Positions 16,485-25,954 of a stretch of 42,203 nucleotides of DNA are shown one piece after another (within the stretch, counting starts at the first letter, position 1; each line of letters opens with the position of its first letter). Below the pieces are notes generated by a model that was given only the letters and a program-made list of their open reading frames with translations, was not told the DNA's origin and ran no database searches. The DNA is from Roseicyclus amphidinii. Lineage in GTDB: Bacteria > Pseudomonadota > Alphaproteobacteria > Rhodobacterales > Rhodobacteraceae. The stretch covers positions 1-42,203 of the forward strand of contig NZ_JASJOE010000032.1 of assembly GCF_030163755.1 (NCBI RefSeq), written 5' to 3'. The position numbers were made by a program, and so were the translations under genes.

Positions 16485-17387
16485 ATGAGCGCCTGGATCA
16501 CCTCCGTCGAAGGGACCGAGGCCGCGGCCTCCGTCGCCATGGCGCTGGCCCTGCTTGCCGCGCTTCTGCACGCCGTCTTCGGGGCGCTGCAAAAGGGGCG
16601 GCATGACCCGCTTCTCGCGCGCGGCGTGATCGACGCCTCCTACGGGCTGATGGCCGCGCCCATTGCCTTTTTCGTCGTGCCCTGGCCCGAGCCGCACATG
16701 TGGCCGATCTTCGCCGGGGCCTTCGTCATCCATGCGCTCTACAAATGGGCGACGCTCGCCAGCTACCGCCGCGGGGCCTACACGGTGGTCTACCCGGTGA
16801 TGCGCGGCACCGGCCCGCTGTTTGCGATCATCGGGGCCTGGCTGATCTTCGGCGAGACCTTCAACCCGGTGCAATGGCTGGGCGTCGCGGTCCTGCTTGC
16901 GGGGCTCTACGGGTTGGCCGCCTACAACATGATCCACGTCACCGTCGCCCGCGACACGCTGGTGCCCGCGCTGGGCTTCGCGGTGCTGACCGGGCTCTTC
17001 GTCGCGCTCTACACCACCTATGACGCCTATGGCATCCGCGCGACCGCGGACCCGTTCACCTTTCTCGCGTGGTTCTTCTTCATCGACGGTCTGCTCTTTC
17101 CGATCCTCGCCGCGCGCTTCTACGCGCGCCTGCCGGAAAAACCGCCGCTCGGCCCGCTGGCGTTGCGCGGCATCTTCGGCGGGCTTGTCGCCTTCGCCTC
17201 CTTCGGCTCGATCATGCTGGCCACGCGCCTCGGCCAGGTGGGCGAGGCGGCGGTGCTGCGCGAAACCTCGACCGTCTTCGCGGCGCTGATCGGCTGGCTG
17301 TTCCTGGGCGAACGGGTCGGGCCGCGCCGCCTTGCGCTGATGGGGTTGATCGCGGCGGGGGCGGTGATAGTTGAGGCGGGTGGCTGA
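16485..17387 (+). CDS. EamA/DMT family transporter
   Basis: A 300-residue inner-membrane protein with about ten hydrophobic helices in two repeated halves, the drug/metabolite transporter arrangement. The first half includes YPVMRGTGPLFAIIGAWLIFGE and the second AAVLRETSTVFAALIGWLFLGE, the two matching EamA signature helices. The substrate is unknown; exporters of amino acids or metabolites are common in the family. I start at MSAWITSVEG rather than an upstream ATG whose first 18 residues are Pro/Arg/Ser-rich. The stop is 11 bp before the septation protein gene. Confidence 0.87.
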   Translation: MSAWITSVEGTEAAASVAMALALLAALLHAVFGALQKGRHDPLLARGVIDASYGLMAAPIAFFVVPWPEPHMWPIFAGAFVIHALYKWATLASYRRGAYTVVYPVMRGTGPLFAIIGAWLIFGETFNPVQWLGVAVLLAGLYGLAAYNMIHVTVARDTLVPALGFAVLTGLFVALYTTYDAYGIRATADPFTFLAWFFFIDGLLFPILAARFYARLPEKPPLGPLALRGIFGGLVAFASFGSIMLATRLGQVGEAAVLRETSTVFAALIGWLFLGERVGPRRLALMGLIAAGAVIVEAGG

Positions 17388-17984
17388 GAGGAGCGCCGAT
17401 GCGACAGGAACAGACCGTCAATCCCTGGCTCAGGCAGGCGCTGGAACTGGGCCCGCCGATCCTGTTCTTCCTCGCCTACATGCGCTTCCAGGACGCAAGC
17501 TGGACCATCGGCGGGCGCGACTACGACGGGTTCATCCTGGTGACGGCGGGCTTCGTGCCGCTGCTGCTGGCCTCGATGGCAATCCTTTGGAAGCTGACGG
17601 GCCGGATCAGCCGCTTGCAGGTCTTCACCGCAGTCATGGTCGTCGTCTTCGGCGGGCTGACCGTCTGGCTCAACGACGAGCGCTTCTTCAAGATGAAGAC
17701 CACGCTGGTCTACGGCTTTTTCGCCGTGACCCTGGGCATCGGTCTGATGCGCGGGCAGGGCTGGCTCAAGGTGCTGATGGGAGAGATGTTGCCGATGTCG
17801 GATCGCGGCTGGCTGATCCTGTCGCGCCGGATCGCTGCGGCCTTCGCGCTGATGGCCGTGGCGAACGAGGCCGTCTGGCGCACGCAATCCACCGAATTCT
17901 GGGTGACCTTCGAAACCTTCGCGCTGCCCGCCTTCCTCTTCGCAGCCTTCATGTCGCAGGCAAAGCTGATCGAGCGCGAAAGCC

Positions 17985-18800
<816 letters not shown>

Positions 18801-18853
18801 GAGAACCGCCATAGCGGTTTGACAGGGCGAGCGAAAGGCAGGATCAGGGGCGG

Positions 18854-19303
18854 ATGATCGGGTTCACATCCTTCATGGAAGCCGCGCTGGAGGAGGCGCG
18901 GGCGGCCGCGCAGGCGGGCGAGGTGCCCGTGGGCGCCGTGGTGGTGAAGGATGGGACGATCGTGGCGCGTGCGCGCAACCGCATGCGCGAGCTGACGGAC
19001 CCGACGGCCCATGCCGAGATGCTGGCGATCCGCGCGGCCTGCGCGGCACTCGGGTCCGGGCGGCTGACGGGCTGCGACCTCTGGGTGACGTTGGAGCCTT
19101 GCCCGGCCTGCGCGGGGGCGATTGCCGCGGCCCGGCTCTCGCGGCTCTATTACGGGGCGTCCGACCCGAAATCGGGCGGTGTGGTGCAGGGGCCGCGGGT
19201 CTTCGACCACCCGCAGGCGCATTGGTCCCCCGAGGTCTATGGCGGGATCGCCGAGACCGAATGCGCGGATCTGCTCAAGGCGTTCTTCGCCGCGCGGCGC
19301 TGA
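18854..19303 (+). CDS. tadA: tRNA adenosine(34) deaminase
   Basis: Zinc deaminase that converts wobble adenosine 34 of tRNA-Arg(ACG) to inosine. The 149-residue length fits TadA. The zinc-binding residues are in HAE (53-55) and PCPAC (82-86), with Glu55 as proton shuttle. ALEEA and EVPVGAVVV in the first 30 residues are also family landmarks. A related guanine deaminase activity is less likely given the length and motif context. It is divergent from rluB. Confidence 0.93.
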   Translation: MIGFTSFMEAALEEARAAAQAGEVPVGAVVVKDGTIVARARNRMRELTDPTAHAEMLAIRAACAALGSGRLTGCDLWVTLEPCPACAGAIAAARLSRLYYGASDPKSGGVVQGPRVFDHPQAHWSPEVYGGIAETECADLLKAFFAARR

Positions 19304-19796
19304 GGGGGGCCTTGCGGCGTGGCTCGGCCTCCGGCCTGCGCCACGACCGCGGTGGCACCGCTGACGCGGTGCGGTGGCGCCCGGTTCGGCTGGTGTCGCG
19401 CGGGGCGGATGCGTTGCTCCCGAAGTGTGGGGGCTCTGCCCCCATCGCCTGTGGCGACTCTCCCAGGATATTTGCGAAACGGAGAAACAGGCCAGGTTGC
19501 GCGCTCGCCCCCGGTTGTCGCGGCACCGATGCCCTGCTTCTCCGTTTCACAAATATCCCCACTCATCGCTTGACAGGCAGACTTGCCGTGGAAGGGGGAG
19601 GCTCCGGACACCGACACCGACACCGACAGCCGCGCATCCGTCCGTGGTGAAGCAGGCCCCGTGCCACCCGCACCCAGCGCGCGGAGGAGCGGCCCCGACG
19701 GGGCCTGACGACGCGCGCCGCCGGGTCGGAGCCGGAGGCTTCGAACCTCCCGCTGCGTCATGGCCCCCCGTCCGGGGCCCGGTGATGCCTGTTGAT
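19304..19796. other. 493-bp region without a convincing gene
   Basis: Between tadA and rnpB no frame shows protein-like composition; all long frames are Arg/Pro/Gly-rich shadows. The stretch holds a GGGGG/CCCCC hairpin at 19428-19444, a small TCGCC/GGCGA hairpin at 19445-19457, a 26-nt inverted repeat (19466-19491 with 19533-19558), and a run of about 3.7 copies of the hexamer GACACC at 19607-19628. Confidence 0.8.
19428..19558. repeat. Mosaic of intergenic hairpins with a 26-nt inverted repeat
   Basis: Left arm 19466-19491 and right arm 19533-19558 are complementary at 24 of 26 positions across a 41-nt spacer. The arm core (ATATTTG then AAACGGAGAA) and the preceding GGGGGCTCTGCCCCC hairpin resemble dispersed intergenic elements I recall from other Rhodobacteraceae genomes. 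No transposase gene is present. Confidence 0.8.
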
Positions 19797-20178
19797 CTGC
19801 GCGGAGGGCCTGTAAGCCGGATTCTGTCCAAGGGGTCGCCCCCTCTGGATGGCCATTCCTCTGGGCGCGGGGTTGCCCCCGAACCTCAAGCTGCCAACCC
19901 GGATGCCTGGGGCGAAGCCCACCCCGGGGTTTCCCCCGCGGCATCCCTATTCGGCATTGCTCCCGGTGGGGCTTGCCGTGCCGCTCCGGTTGCCCGTCGC
20001 GCGGTGGGCTCTTACCCCACCGTTTCACCCTTGCACCCCGCGGACGGGGTGCGGTTTCATTTCTGTGGCGCTCTCCGTCGGATCGCTCCGCCCGGGCGTT
20101 ACCCGGCACCGTGGCTTCATTGGAGTCCGGACTTTCCTCGAACGGTTGCCCGCCCGCGGCCATCCGGCCCTCCGCGCC
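19797..20178 (-). ncRNA. rnpB: RNase P RNA, bacterial class A
   Basis: Catalytic RNA that removes the 5' leader from tRNA precursors. Read leftward, the RNA opens with GCGCGGAGGGCC and closes with GGCCCTCCGCGC, forming the P1 end helix. The universal P4-region signatures are present: GAGGAAAGTCCGGACTCC (complement of 20122-20139) and AGAATCCGGCTTACAGGCC (complement of 19807-19825), and ACAGAAATGAAACCGC with GGTAAGAGCCCACCGC lies between. Length of about 382 nt is normal. Ends are set from the P1 helix and the promoter, so each is uncertain by a few bases. Confidence 0.95.
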
Positions 20179-20183
20179 CCTGT

Positions 20184-20212
20184 CAGCTACGCGGCCCGCG
20201 CCGCGGGTTCAA
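20184..20212 (-). promoter_or_regulatory. Promoter of rnpB
   Basis: Leftward TTGAAC and TAGCTG are separated by exactly 17 bases. The predicted start, about seven bases after the -10, coincides with the 5' edge of the RNase P RNA P1 helix near 20177. The -35 hexamer overlaps the stop codon of the upstream amidase gene. Confidence 0.6.
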
Positions 20213-20862
20213 GCCCCGTATCGCGCGGCCATCTCGGCCATGAGCGCGCAGTCGCGCCCGTCCAGCGGGCCGGTCGCTCCGGCCCGGAACCGCAGCCGCA
20301 TCGCCTGCAGCAGGAGCGGGGCTTCGACATCGGGAAAGCCGTAGGCCAGCGCATCGCGGCGGAAGCGTGCCGCATCCAGCGGCAGGGACCCCTTGTCCTG
20401 CGGCATCACGGCCAGCCCCCGCCGCGCCAGCCTGCTCCAGTCGAAGCGGGCACCGGGGTCGATCTTGCGGCCCGGTGCCATGCAGGAATGGCCGATCACC
20501 CCCTCCGGCGGGATGGACCAGCGCGCCATGACCCCAGGCAGAAGCGCCTCGAGCGCGTCCATCAGCGGTGCCGCGAAGGGCGAGCCGCCGTCATTGTCCA
20601 GTTCGATCCCGATCGAGCGCGAATTCACGTCATCCAGCCCGCGCCAGGATCCGGCCCCGGCATGCCAGGCGCGCATCGCCTCGTCGACGAGGGGGATCAC
20701 GCCGCCATCGCGGCGAATGAGGTAGTGGGCCGACACCTCGCGCTCAGGCGCGCAGAGCACCCGCAGCGCGGCGTCGCAATCGGCCATGGCCGTGTAGTGC
20801 AGAACGACAAGCCCGGGCACAAGCCCACCGCGCCGCGGCCCGAAATTGGGCGAGCGGCTCAT
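20209..20862 (-). CDS. N-acetylmuramoyl-L-alanine amidase (AmpD-like, Amidase_2)
   Basis: Zinc amidase that cleaves the MurNAc-L-Ala bond, used in cell-wall recycling or remodelling. The 217-residue protein shows the zinc His in VVLHYTAM, the AHYLIRRDG segment, SIGIELDNDG and the second zinc site in GHSCMAPGRKIDPG. No signal peptide is seen from MSRSPNFGPRR, so a cytoplasmic AmpD-like recycling role on anhydro-muropeptides is more likely than a periplasmic one. The frame is open upstream for 36 more codons with non-protein-like composition. The gene ends about 30 bp before rnpB. Confidence 0.9.
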   Translation of the reverse strand: MSRSPNFGPRRGGLVPGLVVLHYTAMADCDAALRVLCAPEREVSAHYLIRRDGGVIPLVDEAMRAWHAGAGSWRGLDDVNSRSIGIELDNDGGSPFAAPLMDALEALLPGVMARWSIPPEGVIGHSCMAPGRKIDPGARFDWSRLARRGLAVMPQDKGSLPLDAARFRRDALAYGFPDVEAPLLLQAMRLRFRAGATGPLDGRDCALMAEMAARYGA

Positions 20863-20917
20863 GCCGCTGCGCGCTGTGGCCGCCCGGCGGCGTCGCTGTC
20901 CGACCGCCGGCGTCGTG

Positions 20918-22402
20918 TCACCACCATTTTCCGGGCTTCGCCACGAAACCGGCGGCGCGTTCCAGGGCATGCCCGATGTTCAGCAGATCGCCTTCTTCCC
21001 AGGGCCGGCCGATCAGCTGCAGGCCCAGCGGCAGGCCCTGCGCGTCGAGGCCTGCCGGAACGGCAAGGCCCGGCAGCCCGGCGAGGTTCACCGTCACCGT
21101 GAAGACGTCGTTGAGATACATCTGCACCGGGTCGTCGAATTCCTTGCCCAGTTCGAAGGCCGCGGACGGGGTGGCAGGCGTCAGGATCGCGTCGACGCCT
21201 GCGGCGAAGACCTCTTCGAAGTCGCGCTTGATCAGGGTGCGGACCTTGCGGGCGCGGTTGTAATAGGCGTCGTAATAGCCCGCCGACAGCACGTAGGTGC
21301 CCACCATCACGCGACGGCGCACCTCGGCCCCGAAGCCCTCGGCGCGGGTCTTTTCGTACATCTCGGTGATGCCGTCGCCCTGCGCCAGCTTGGCGCGGTA
21401 GCCGTAGCGCACCCCGTCGTAGCGGGCGAGGTTCGACGACGCCTCGGCCGGGGCGATCACGTAATAGGTCGGCAGCGCGTATTTGGTGTGCGGCAGCGAG
21501 ATGTCGCGGATCTCGGCCCCCGCATCGGCCAGCATCTCGCGGCCACGGGTCCAGAGCGCCTCGATCTCGGCGGGCATGCCCTCCATGCGGTATTCGCGCG
21601 GGATGCCGATGACGCGGCCGCGGATGTCGCCGGTCAGCATCGCCTCGAAATCCGGGACGGGCAGGTCGGCGCTGGTCGAATCCTTCGGGTCATGGCCCAT
21701 CATCGCGGCGCCCATGATCGCGGCGTCGCGCACCGTCTTGGTCATCGGGCCAGCCTGATCGAGCGAGGAGGCGAAGGCGACGATGCCCCAGCGCGAGGCA
21801 CGGCCGTAGGTGGGCTTGAGCCCCACCGTGCCGGTGAAGGCGGCGGGCTGGCGGATCGAGCCGCCGGTGTCGGTGCCGGTCGCGGCCAGGCAGAGATCGG
21901 CGGCCACGGCGGCGGCCGAGCCGCCCGAGGAGCCGCCCGGCGTCAGCGCCGCGTTCGAGCCCTCGGCGCGCCAGGGGTTCACGGCATTGCCGTAGACGCT
22001 GGTTTCATTGGACGAGCCCATGGCGAATTCGTCCATGTTCAGCTTGCCCAGCATCACCGCGCCCGCGTCACGCAGCTGGCCCGAGACGGTGGATTCGTAT
22101 TCCGGGCGGAACCCCTCGAGGATCTTCGAGGCGGCCTGCGACGGCACGCCCTCGGTGCAGAACAGATCCTTGATGCCCACCGGGATGCCGCACATCCCCG
22201 GCGCATCGCCCGCCTTGATCCGCGCATCCGCAGCGCGCGCGCGCTCCAGCGCGATCTCGGGCGTCTTGTGGACGAAGGCGCCAAGCGGATCGGCCCCGTC
22301 GATGGCCGAAAGGCAGGCCTCGGTCAGCTCCACGCTGGTCACGTCGCCCCGGCGCAGCGCGTCGCGGGCCTCGGCGATGGTCAGTTTCGTCAGCTCGGAC
22401 AT
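20918..22402 (-). CDS. gatA: Asp-tRNA(Asn)/Glu-tRNA(Gln) amidotransferase subunit A
   Basis: Amidase subunit that releases ammonia from glutamine or asparagine so GatB can amidate misacylated tRNA. The 494-residue protein has the amidase-signature triad region: Lys in VGIKDLF, the [15 protein letters not shown] loop, and [10 protein letters not shown] with the nucleophile Ser. I start at [13 protein letters not shown] (ATG); a GTG two codons upstream is weaker. It starts two bases after the gatC stop, so the two form an operon. gatB is not in the window, as is usual in this family of bacteria. Confidence 0.96.
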   Translation of the reverse strand: MSELTKLTIAEARDALRRGDVTSVELTEACLSAIDGADPLGAFVHKTPEIALERARAADARIKAGDAPGMCGIPVGIKDLFCTEGVPSQAASKILEGFRPEYESTVSGQLRDAGAVMLGKLNMDEFAMGSSNETSVYGNAVNPWRAEGSNAALTPGGSSGGSAAAVAADLCLAATGTDTGGSIRQPAAFTGTVGLKPTYGRASRWGIVAFASSLDQAGPMTKTVRDAAIMGAAMMGHDPKDSTSADLPVPDFEAMLTGDIRGRVIGIPREYRMEGMPAEIEALWTRGREMLADAGAEIRDISLPHTKYALPTYYVIAPAEASSNLARYDGVRYGYRAKLAQGDGITEMYEKTRAEGFGAEVRRRVMVGTYVLSAGYYDAYYNRARKVRTLIKRDFEEVFAAGVDAILTPATPSAAFELGKEFDDPVQMYLNDVFTVTVNLAGLPGLAVPAGLDAQGLPLGLQLIGRPWEEGDLLNIGHALERAAGFVAKPGKWW

Positions 22403-22404
22403 GG

Positions 22405-22692
22405 TCACTCCACCACCTTGGGAACGGCGAAAAAGCCCTCGCGCGCGTCGGGCGCATTGGACAGGACCTGCGCCTGCCGGTCGCCGTCGGTCACGACGTC
22501 GTCGCGGCGCTTCAGGCGCATCGGTTCGACGCTGACCATCGGCTCCACGTCATCCACGTCCAGTTCCTGAAGCTGCTCGATGAAGCCGAGGATCGCGTTG
22601 AATTCCGCGGCCAGCGCGGGCAGCTCCGCGTCTTCCACGCGGATGCGGGCGAGCTTGGCCACCTTGGCGGCGGTTGCACTGTCGATGGACAT
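22405..22692 (-). CDS. gatC: Asp-tRNA(Asn)/Glu-tRNA(Gln) amidotransferase subunit C
   Basis: Small stabilising subunit of the GatCAB complex. The 95-residue protein starts [17 protein letters not shown], has [22 protein letters not shown] and ends [12 protein letters not shown], all typical of GatC. The start is backed by GAGGAGG upstream. Encoded directly before gatA on the same strand and divergent from the metal-dependent hydrolase gene. Confidence 0.95.
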   Translation of the reverse strand: MSIDSATAAKVAKLARIRVEDAELPALAAEFNAILGFIEQLQELDVDDVEPMVSVEPMRLKRRDDVVTDGDRQAQVLSNAPDAREGFFAVPKVVE

Positions 22693-22846
22693 GGATCGGG
22701 GCCTCCTCGTCGGGGTCTGCCGCGGTTTAGCCGCGTGCAGCAGCGCCCGCAAGGCGCAGGCGCGGGATTCGCGCGGCCCCCTTTCGCCGAACGGCGCGCC
22801 GGGTCTATCGTGAGGGTCGGGACGACGTGCAACAAGGGAGCGAGCG

Positions 22847-23542
22847 ATGAACTACACATGGTTGGGCCACGCCGGCCTGCGGCTCGAGATCGGCGGTCAG
22901 GTGCTTCTGATCGACCCGTGGGAGAGCGGGAACCCGATGTTTCCCGCCGACCGCCGCGACGCGGTCCTGGCCGGGGTGACGGCGATCTTCGTCACCCATG
23001 GCCATTTCGACCACGTCAACGGCGTGCCGGCGCTGGCCCGCGAGCTGGGGGTGCCGGTCTACGGCATGGTCGAGCTGATGAGCTGGTGGTCCGGGACCGA
23101 GGAGGGGATCGAGACCAACGGCTTCAACAAGGGAGGCACCGTGCGGCTGGGCGAGGTGGCGGTCACCATGGTTCACGCGGTGCATTCCTCGTCGGTGGGC
23201 CGCGAGGGCGCGCCGGTCTACATGGGCGAACCCGCGGGCTACATCATCGAGGGCGAGGGCCGCGCCGTCTATGTCTCGGGCGACACCGACGTGATGGCCG
23301 ACATGGGGGTCTGGGCCGATATCCACGCGCCCGACGTGGGGATCCTCTGCGCGGGGGGGCATTACACGATGGACATGACGCGGGCGGCCTATGCGGCCTC
23401 GAAGCTGTTCCGCTTCAAGACCGTGATCCCCTATCATTACCGGACCTTCCCGCTGCTCGCGCAATCGGCGGATGCGATGAAGGCGGCCCTGCCGGGGGTG
23501 AGGGTGCTCGCCCCCGAACCGGGCGAGACCGTCGCGCTGTGA
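22847..23542 (+). CDS. Metal-dependent hydrolase, UPF0173/UlaG-like metallo-beta-lactamase fold
   Basis: A 231-residue member of the metallo-beta-lactamase superfamily. The zinc ligands are in VTHGHFDHVNG (HxHxDH), a His in TMVHAVHSS, VSGDTDVMADM with the bridging Asp, and a final PYHYRTFP. The opening MNYTWLGHAGLRLEIGG is the family hallmark of the UlaG/UPF0173 group. The physiological substrate is unknown. AAGGGAG precedes the ATG. It converges on the GNAT gene across a palindrome cluster. Confidence 0.9.
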   Translation: MNYTWLGHAGLRLEIGGQVLLIDPWESGNPMFPADRRDAVLAGVTAIFVTHGHFDHVNGVPALARELGVPVYGMVELMSWWSGTEEGIETNGFNKGGTVRLGEVAVTMVHAVHSSSVGREGAPVYMGEPAGYIIEGEGRAVYVSGDTDVMADMGVWADIHAPDVGILCAGGHYTMDMTRAAYAASKLFRFKTVIPYHYRTFPLLAQSADAMKAALPGVRVLAPEPGETVAL

Positions 23543-23549
23543 GCGACCC

Positions 23550-23621
23550 AGCCTCTTGCAAGAGGCTGTGCAGGCCCTTGCAAGGGCCTGCCGGGCAAGA
23601 TCCTTGCAAGGATCTTGCCCG
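23550..23621. repeat. Three consecutive TTGCAA-centred palindromes
   Basis: Perfect palindromes of 18 nt (23550-23567), 22 nt (23570-23591) and 30 nt (23592-23621), each centred on TTGCAA, with centres 22 and 26 nt apart. They fill nearly the whole 87-bp gap between convergent genes. Arms differ in sequence while the centre is constant. No T-run follows, so ordinary intrinsic termination is not supported. Same family as 10178-10214. Confidence 0.88.
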
Positions 23622-23629
23622 CGCTCGTG

Positions 23630-24136
23630 TCACAGGATGCGCTCCATCTCGACCGCGGGGAAGGTGATGCCGGGGCGCAGCGCGACCAGGATCTCGCCGC
23701 GGGCGCGGAAGCCCATGGCGCTGTAGAAGGGCACGGCCGTGCGCGTGGCCTGCGCGATCATCCGCTCCACGCCCGAGGCCAGCGCATCGGCCAGCGCGCG
23801 GGTGACGATCGCCTGCGCCAGCCCCTTGCGCGTGTGATCGGGGTGGGTCGCCATCGCCCGCACATGGCCGATCTCGGCCCGTCCGACCCCACCCTGGGGC
23901 GGCGAGCGGCTCCAGCCGCCCACGGCCAGCGCGCGGCCTTCGTCATCCTCGGTCACGTAGTAGCTGCCCGAGCGCAGCAGCACCGGGTTCGCCCGGCTGA
24001 TCAGCGGCAGCGCGGTCACCAGCACCGAGGGCGCGTAGTCGCGCTTGAGCAGCGTGCGGTAGCTTGCGGCGATCAACGCATCGACGGCCGCGAGGTCAGC
24101 GGCGGTGGTGGGTCTGAGGGTCAGCTCTTCGGCCAT
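23630..24136 (-). CDS. GNAT family N-acetyltransferase
   Basis: A 168-residue acyl-CoA dependent acetyltransferase. Motif A is seen as VRAMATHPDHTRKGLAQAIVTRAL, with RKGLAQ as the pyrophosphate-binding loop, and the C-terminal half has AVPFYSAMGFRARGE, the conserved motif B. The substrate cannot be told. It starts about 20 bp after the rpmG terminator and ends next to the TTGCAA palindromes. Confidence 0.88.
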   Translation of the reverse strand: MAEELTLRPTTAADLAAVDALIAASYRTLLKRDYAPSVLVTALPLISRANPVLLRSGSYYVTEDDEGRALAVGGWSRSPPQGGVGRAEIGHVRAMATHPDHTRKGLAQAIVTRALADALASGVERMIAQATRTAVPFYSAMGFRARGEILVALRPGITFPAVEMERIL

Positions 24137-24159
24137 CTTCCCGGCCTTTCCTGCGAGAC

Positions 24160-24199
24160 GAAAAACAAAAGGGCCGCGTCGGTCTCCCGGCGCGGCCCT
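24160..24199 (-). terminator. Intrinsic terminator of rpmG
   Basis: Read leftward, a 13-bp stem with one mismatch pair (24187-24199 with 24170-24182) closes a four-base loop and is followed by TTTGTTTTT. It lies 22 bp after the rpmG stop codon. Confidence 0.88.
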
Positions 24200-24221
24200 C
24201 AGGTCGGATATGAAAGGCGGA

Positions 24222-24389
24222 TTACTTGATCTTGCCTTCCTTGTATTCGACGTGCTTGCGCGCCACCGGATCGTACTTTCGTACGGTCATCTTCTCGGTC
24301 ATGGTGCGGGCGTTCTTCTTGGTCACGTAGAAGTGGCCCGTCCCGGCGGACGAGTTGAGGCGGATCTTGATGGTCGTCGGCTTCGCCAT
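24222..24389 (-). CDS. rpmG: 50S ribosomal protein L33
   Basis: Small basic protein of the large ribosomal subunit. The 55-residue chain [28 protein letters not shown] and [14 protein letters not shown] matches the zinc-free L33 form, which lacks the Cys pairs. The ATG giving MAKPTT is preceded by a purine run. It has its own promoter and terminator. Confidence 0.97.
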   Translation of the reverse strand: MAKPTTIKIRLNSSAGTGHFYVTKKNARTMTEKMTVRKYDPVARKHVEYKEGKIK

Positions 24390-24456
24390 GGTCGGGCTCC
24401 TGCGGAATATCGGGGCGGCGCGGCGCGCGCGCTGCACGTATCTCTTGAGACGTCGC

Positions 24457-24484
24457 CTTTTACTTGGGCGTGGCCCCGAGTCAA
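24457..24484 (-). promoter_or_regulatory. Promoter of rpmG
   Basis: Leftward TTGACT and TAAAAG with a 16-base spacer, lying in the gap between the chrA stop (24489) and rpmG. The local A+T richness contrasts with the surroundings. Predicted leader about 60 bases. Confidence 0.5.
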
Positions 24485-24488
24485 CACC

Positions 24489-25772
24489 TCAAATCCCGGT
24501 TGTGGCCCAGGAAACGACAAGACCTGCCAGCGCCATGATCGGCAATGCCTTGAGCAGGTCCAGCTTCAGGCCCGCCAGCAGCCCCGCCGCCAGCGCCGTC
24601 AGCCCGAGGGCGGGGGCGTCGAGGCTGGACCAGACCGGCAGCAGCAGCCCAAGCGGGCCGGCGGTCACCGTCTCGAGCTCGGCAAAGAGCACATGGGCGG
24701 CGAACCAGACCGACAGGTTCAGGATCACGCCGACGACGGCGGCGGTGATGGCCTGCAGCGCGCCGGTCAGGCGCGGGCGGCTGGCGATCCAGTCGACGTA
24801 GGGCGCGCCCGCGAAGATCCACAGGAAGCAGGGCGCGAAGGTGACCCAGAGCGTGACAAGGGCTGCGGCAAGGCCCAACGGCCAGCCGCCCGCCTGTGCG
24901 CCCGCGAGGAAGCCCACGAACTCGGTCACCAGGATCAGCGGGCCGGGCGTGGTTTCCGCCAGCCCCAGCGCATCCATCATCTGCGCGGTGGTCAGCCAGC
25001 CGAAACCGGCGACCACCTCCTGCACCATGTAGGCCAGCACGGCATAGGCCCCGCCGAAGGTGACGACGGCGAGCTTGGCGAAGAACAGGCCGATCTCGGC
25101 CAGCAGCCCGCCGGGCGCGACGGCCCATAGCATCGCCAGCGGCAGCAGCCAGATCGCCGACCAGAGCGCGACCGTCCGCGCCGTGCCGCGGGCCGAGACG
25201 GGCGGCGGGGCGGCCTCGGGCGGGGCGTTCGCCATGAAGGCCGCCCCGATCAGCCCCGCGCCCAGCACGATCAGGGGGAAGGGCACCTGCAACGCGTAGA
25301 GCCCGAGAAAGGCCACTGCGGCCAGCGCGTAGGCCAGGGCCCCGGTCAGCGCCTTTTTCGAGACCTTCACCAGCGCCTGCACGACGATCACGATCACCGC
25401 GGCCTTGATGCCGAGAAACAGCGCCTGCACCAGCGGCACGCCGCCATGGGCCGCGTAGACCGAGGCCAGCGCAAGAATGACGAAGGCTCCGGGGATGACG
25501 AAGAGCAGCCCCGCGATCAGCCCGGCCCGCACGCCGCCGATGCGCCAGCCCGCATAGGTGGCCAGCTGCATCGCCTCGGGGCCGGGCAGGAGCATGCAGA
25601 AGCTGAGCGCATTGAGGAACTGCCGCTCGGTCAGCCAGGGGCGGTCCTCGACCAGCTCCTTGTGCATCAGCGCGATCTGGGCGGCAGGGCCGCCGAAGCT
25701 CAGAAGTCCGATCCGCCCGAACACGCGCAGCAGGTCGCCCGGTGACGGGCAGGGGGAAGGGGGCGGTGACAT
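24489..25772 (-). CDS. chrA: Chromate efflux transporter ChrA
   Basis: Inner-membrane carrier of the CHR family that expels chromate. The 427-residue protein has the full-length two-domain form: domain one with GLLSFGGPAAQIALMH and LPGPEAMQLA, domain two with AVVTFGGAYAVLAYM and AETTPGPLILVTEFVGF. About ten to twelve hydrophobic helices are visible. I start at MSPPPSPCPSPGDLLRVFG because GAGGA is correctly placed before it; two further upstream starts are in frame. No chromate regulator is adjacent. It is downstream of the type III chaperone gene on the same strand. Confidence 0.93.
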   Translation of the reverse strand: MSPPPSPCPSPGDLLRVFGRIGLLSFGGPAAQIALMHKELVEDRPWLTERQFLNALSFCMLLPGPEAMQLATYAGWRIGGVRAGLIAGLLFVIPGAFVILALASVYAAHGGVPLVQALFLGIKAAVIVIVVQALVKVSKKALTGALAYALAAVAFLGLYALQVPFPLIVLGAGLIGAAFMANAPPEAAPPPVSARGTARTVALWSAIWLLPLAMLWAVAPGGLLAEIGLFFAKLAVVTFGGAYAVLAYMVQEVVAGFGWLTTAQMMDALGLAETTPGPLILVTEFVGFLAGAQAGGWPLGLAAALVTLWVTFAPCFLWIFAGAPYVDWIASRPRLTGALQAITAAVVGVILNLSVWFAAHVLFAELETVTAGPLGLLLPVWSSLDAPALGLTALAAGLLAGLKLDLLKALPIMALAGLVVSWATTGI

Positions 25773-25954
25773 CGGCATCCTCGGTGCGCTGGCGAACACC
25801 TAGGCGGCCTCCATGTCAGGGCAATGACAGGGCGCGTGAAGGGACATGAAGACGGCCGCATCCGGGGCTGGGCTGCGGCCGTCGCTCGGCCTTGCACCGT
25901 GTCATCGCAGCCGTTCGGATGGGGCAGGGCACTCCTGCCGACCCCCGGACCGGC

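Noticed and set aside
19722-19770. tRNA-like T-arm (GGAGG-TTCGAAG-CCTCC on the minus strand)
   Set aside because: No matching acceptor, D or anticodon arm is found at the required distance on that strand; likely chance or a remnant too small to call.
19547-19831. 94-codon leftward frame next to rnpB
   Set aside because: Starts within the RNase P RNA gene and has Pro/Gly/Arg-rich, non-conserved composition.
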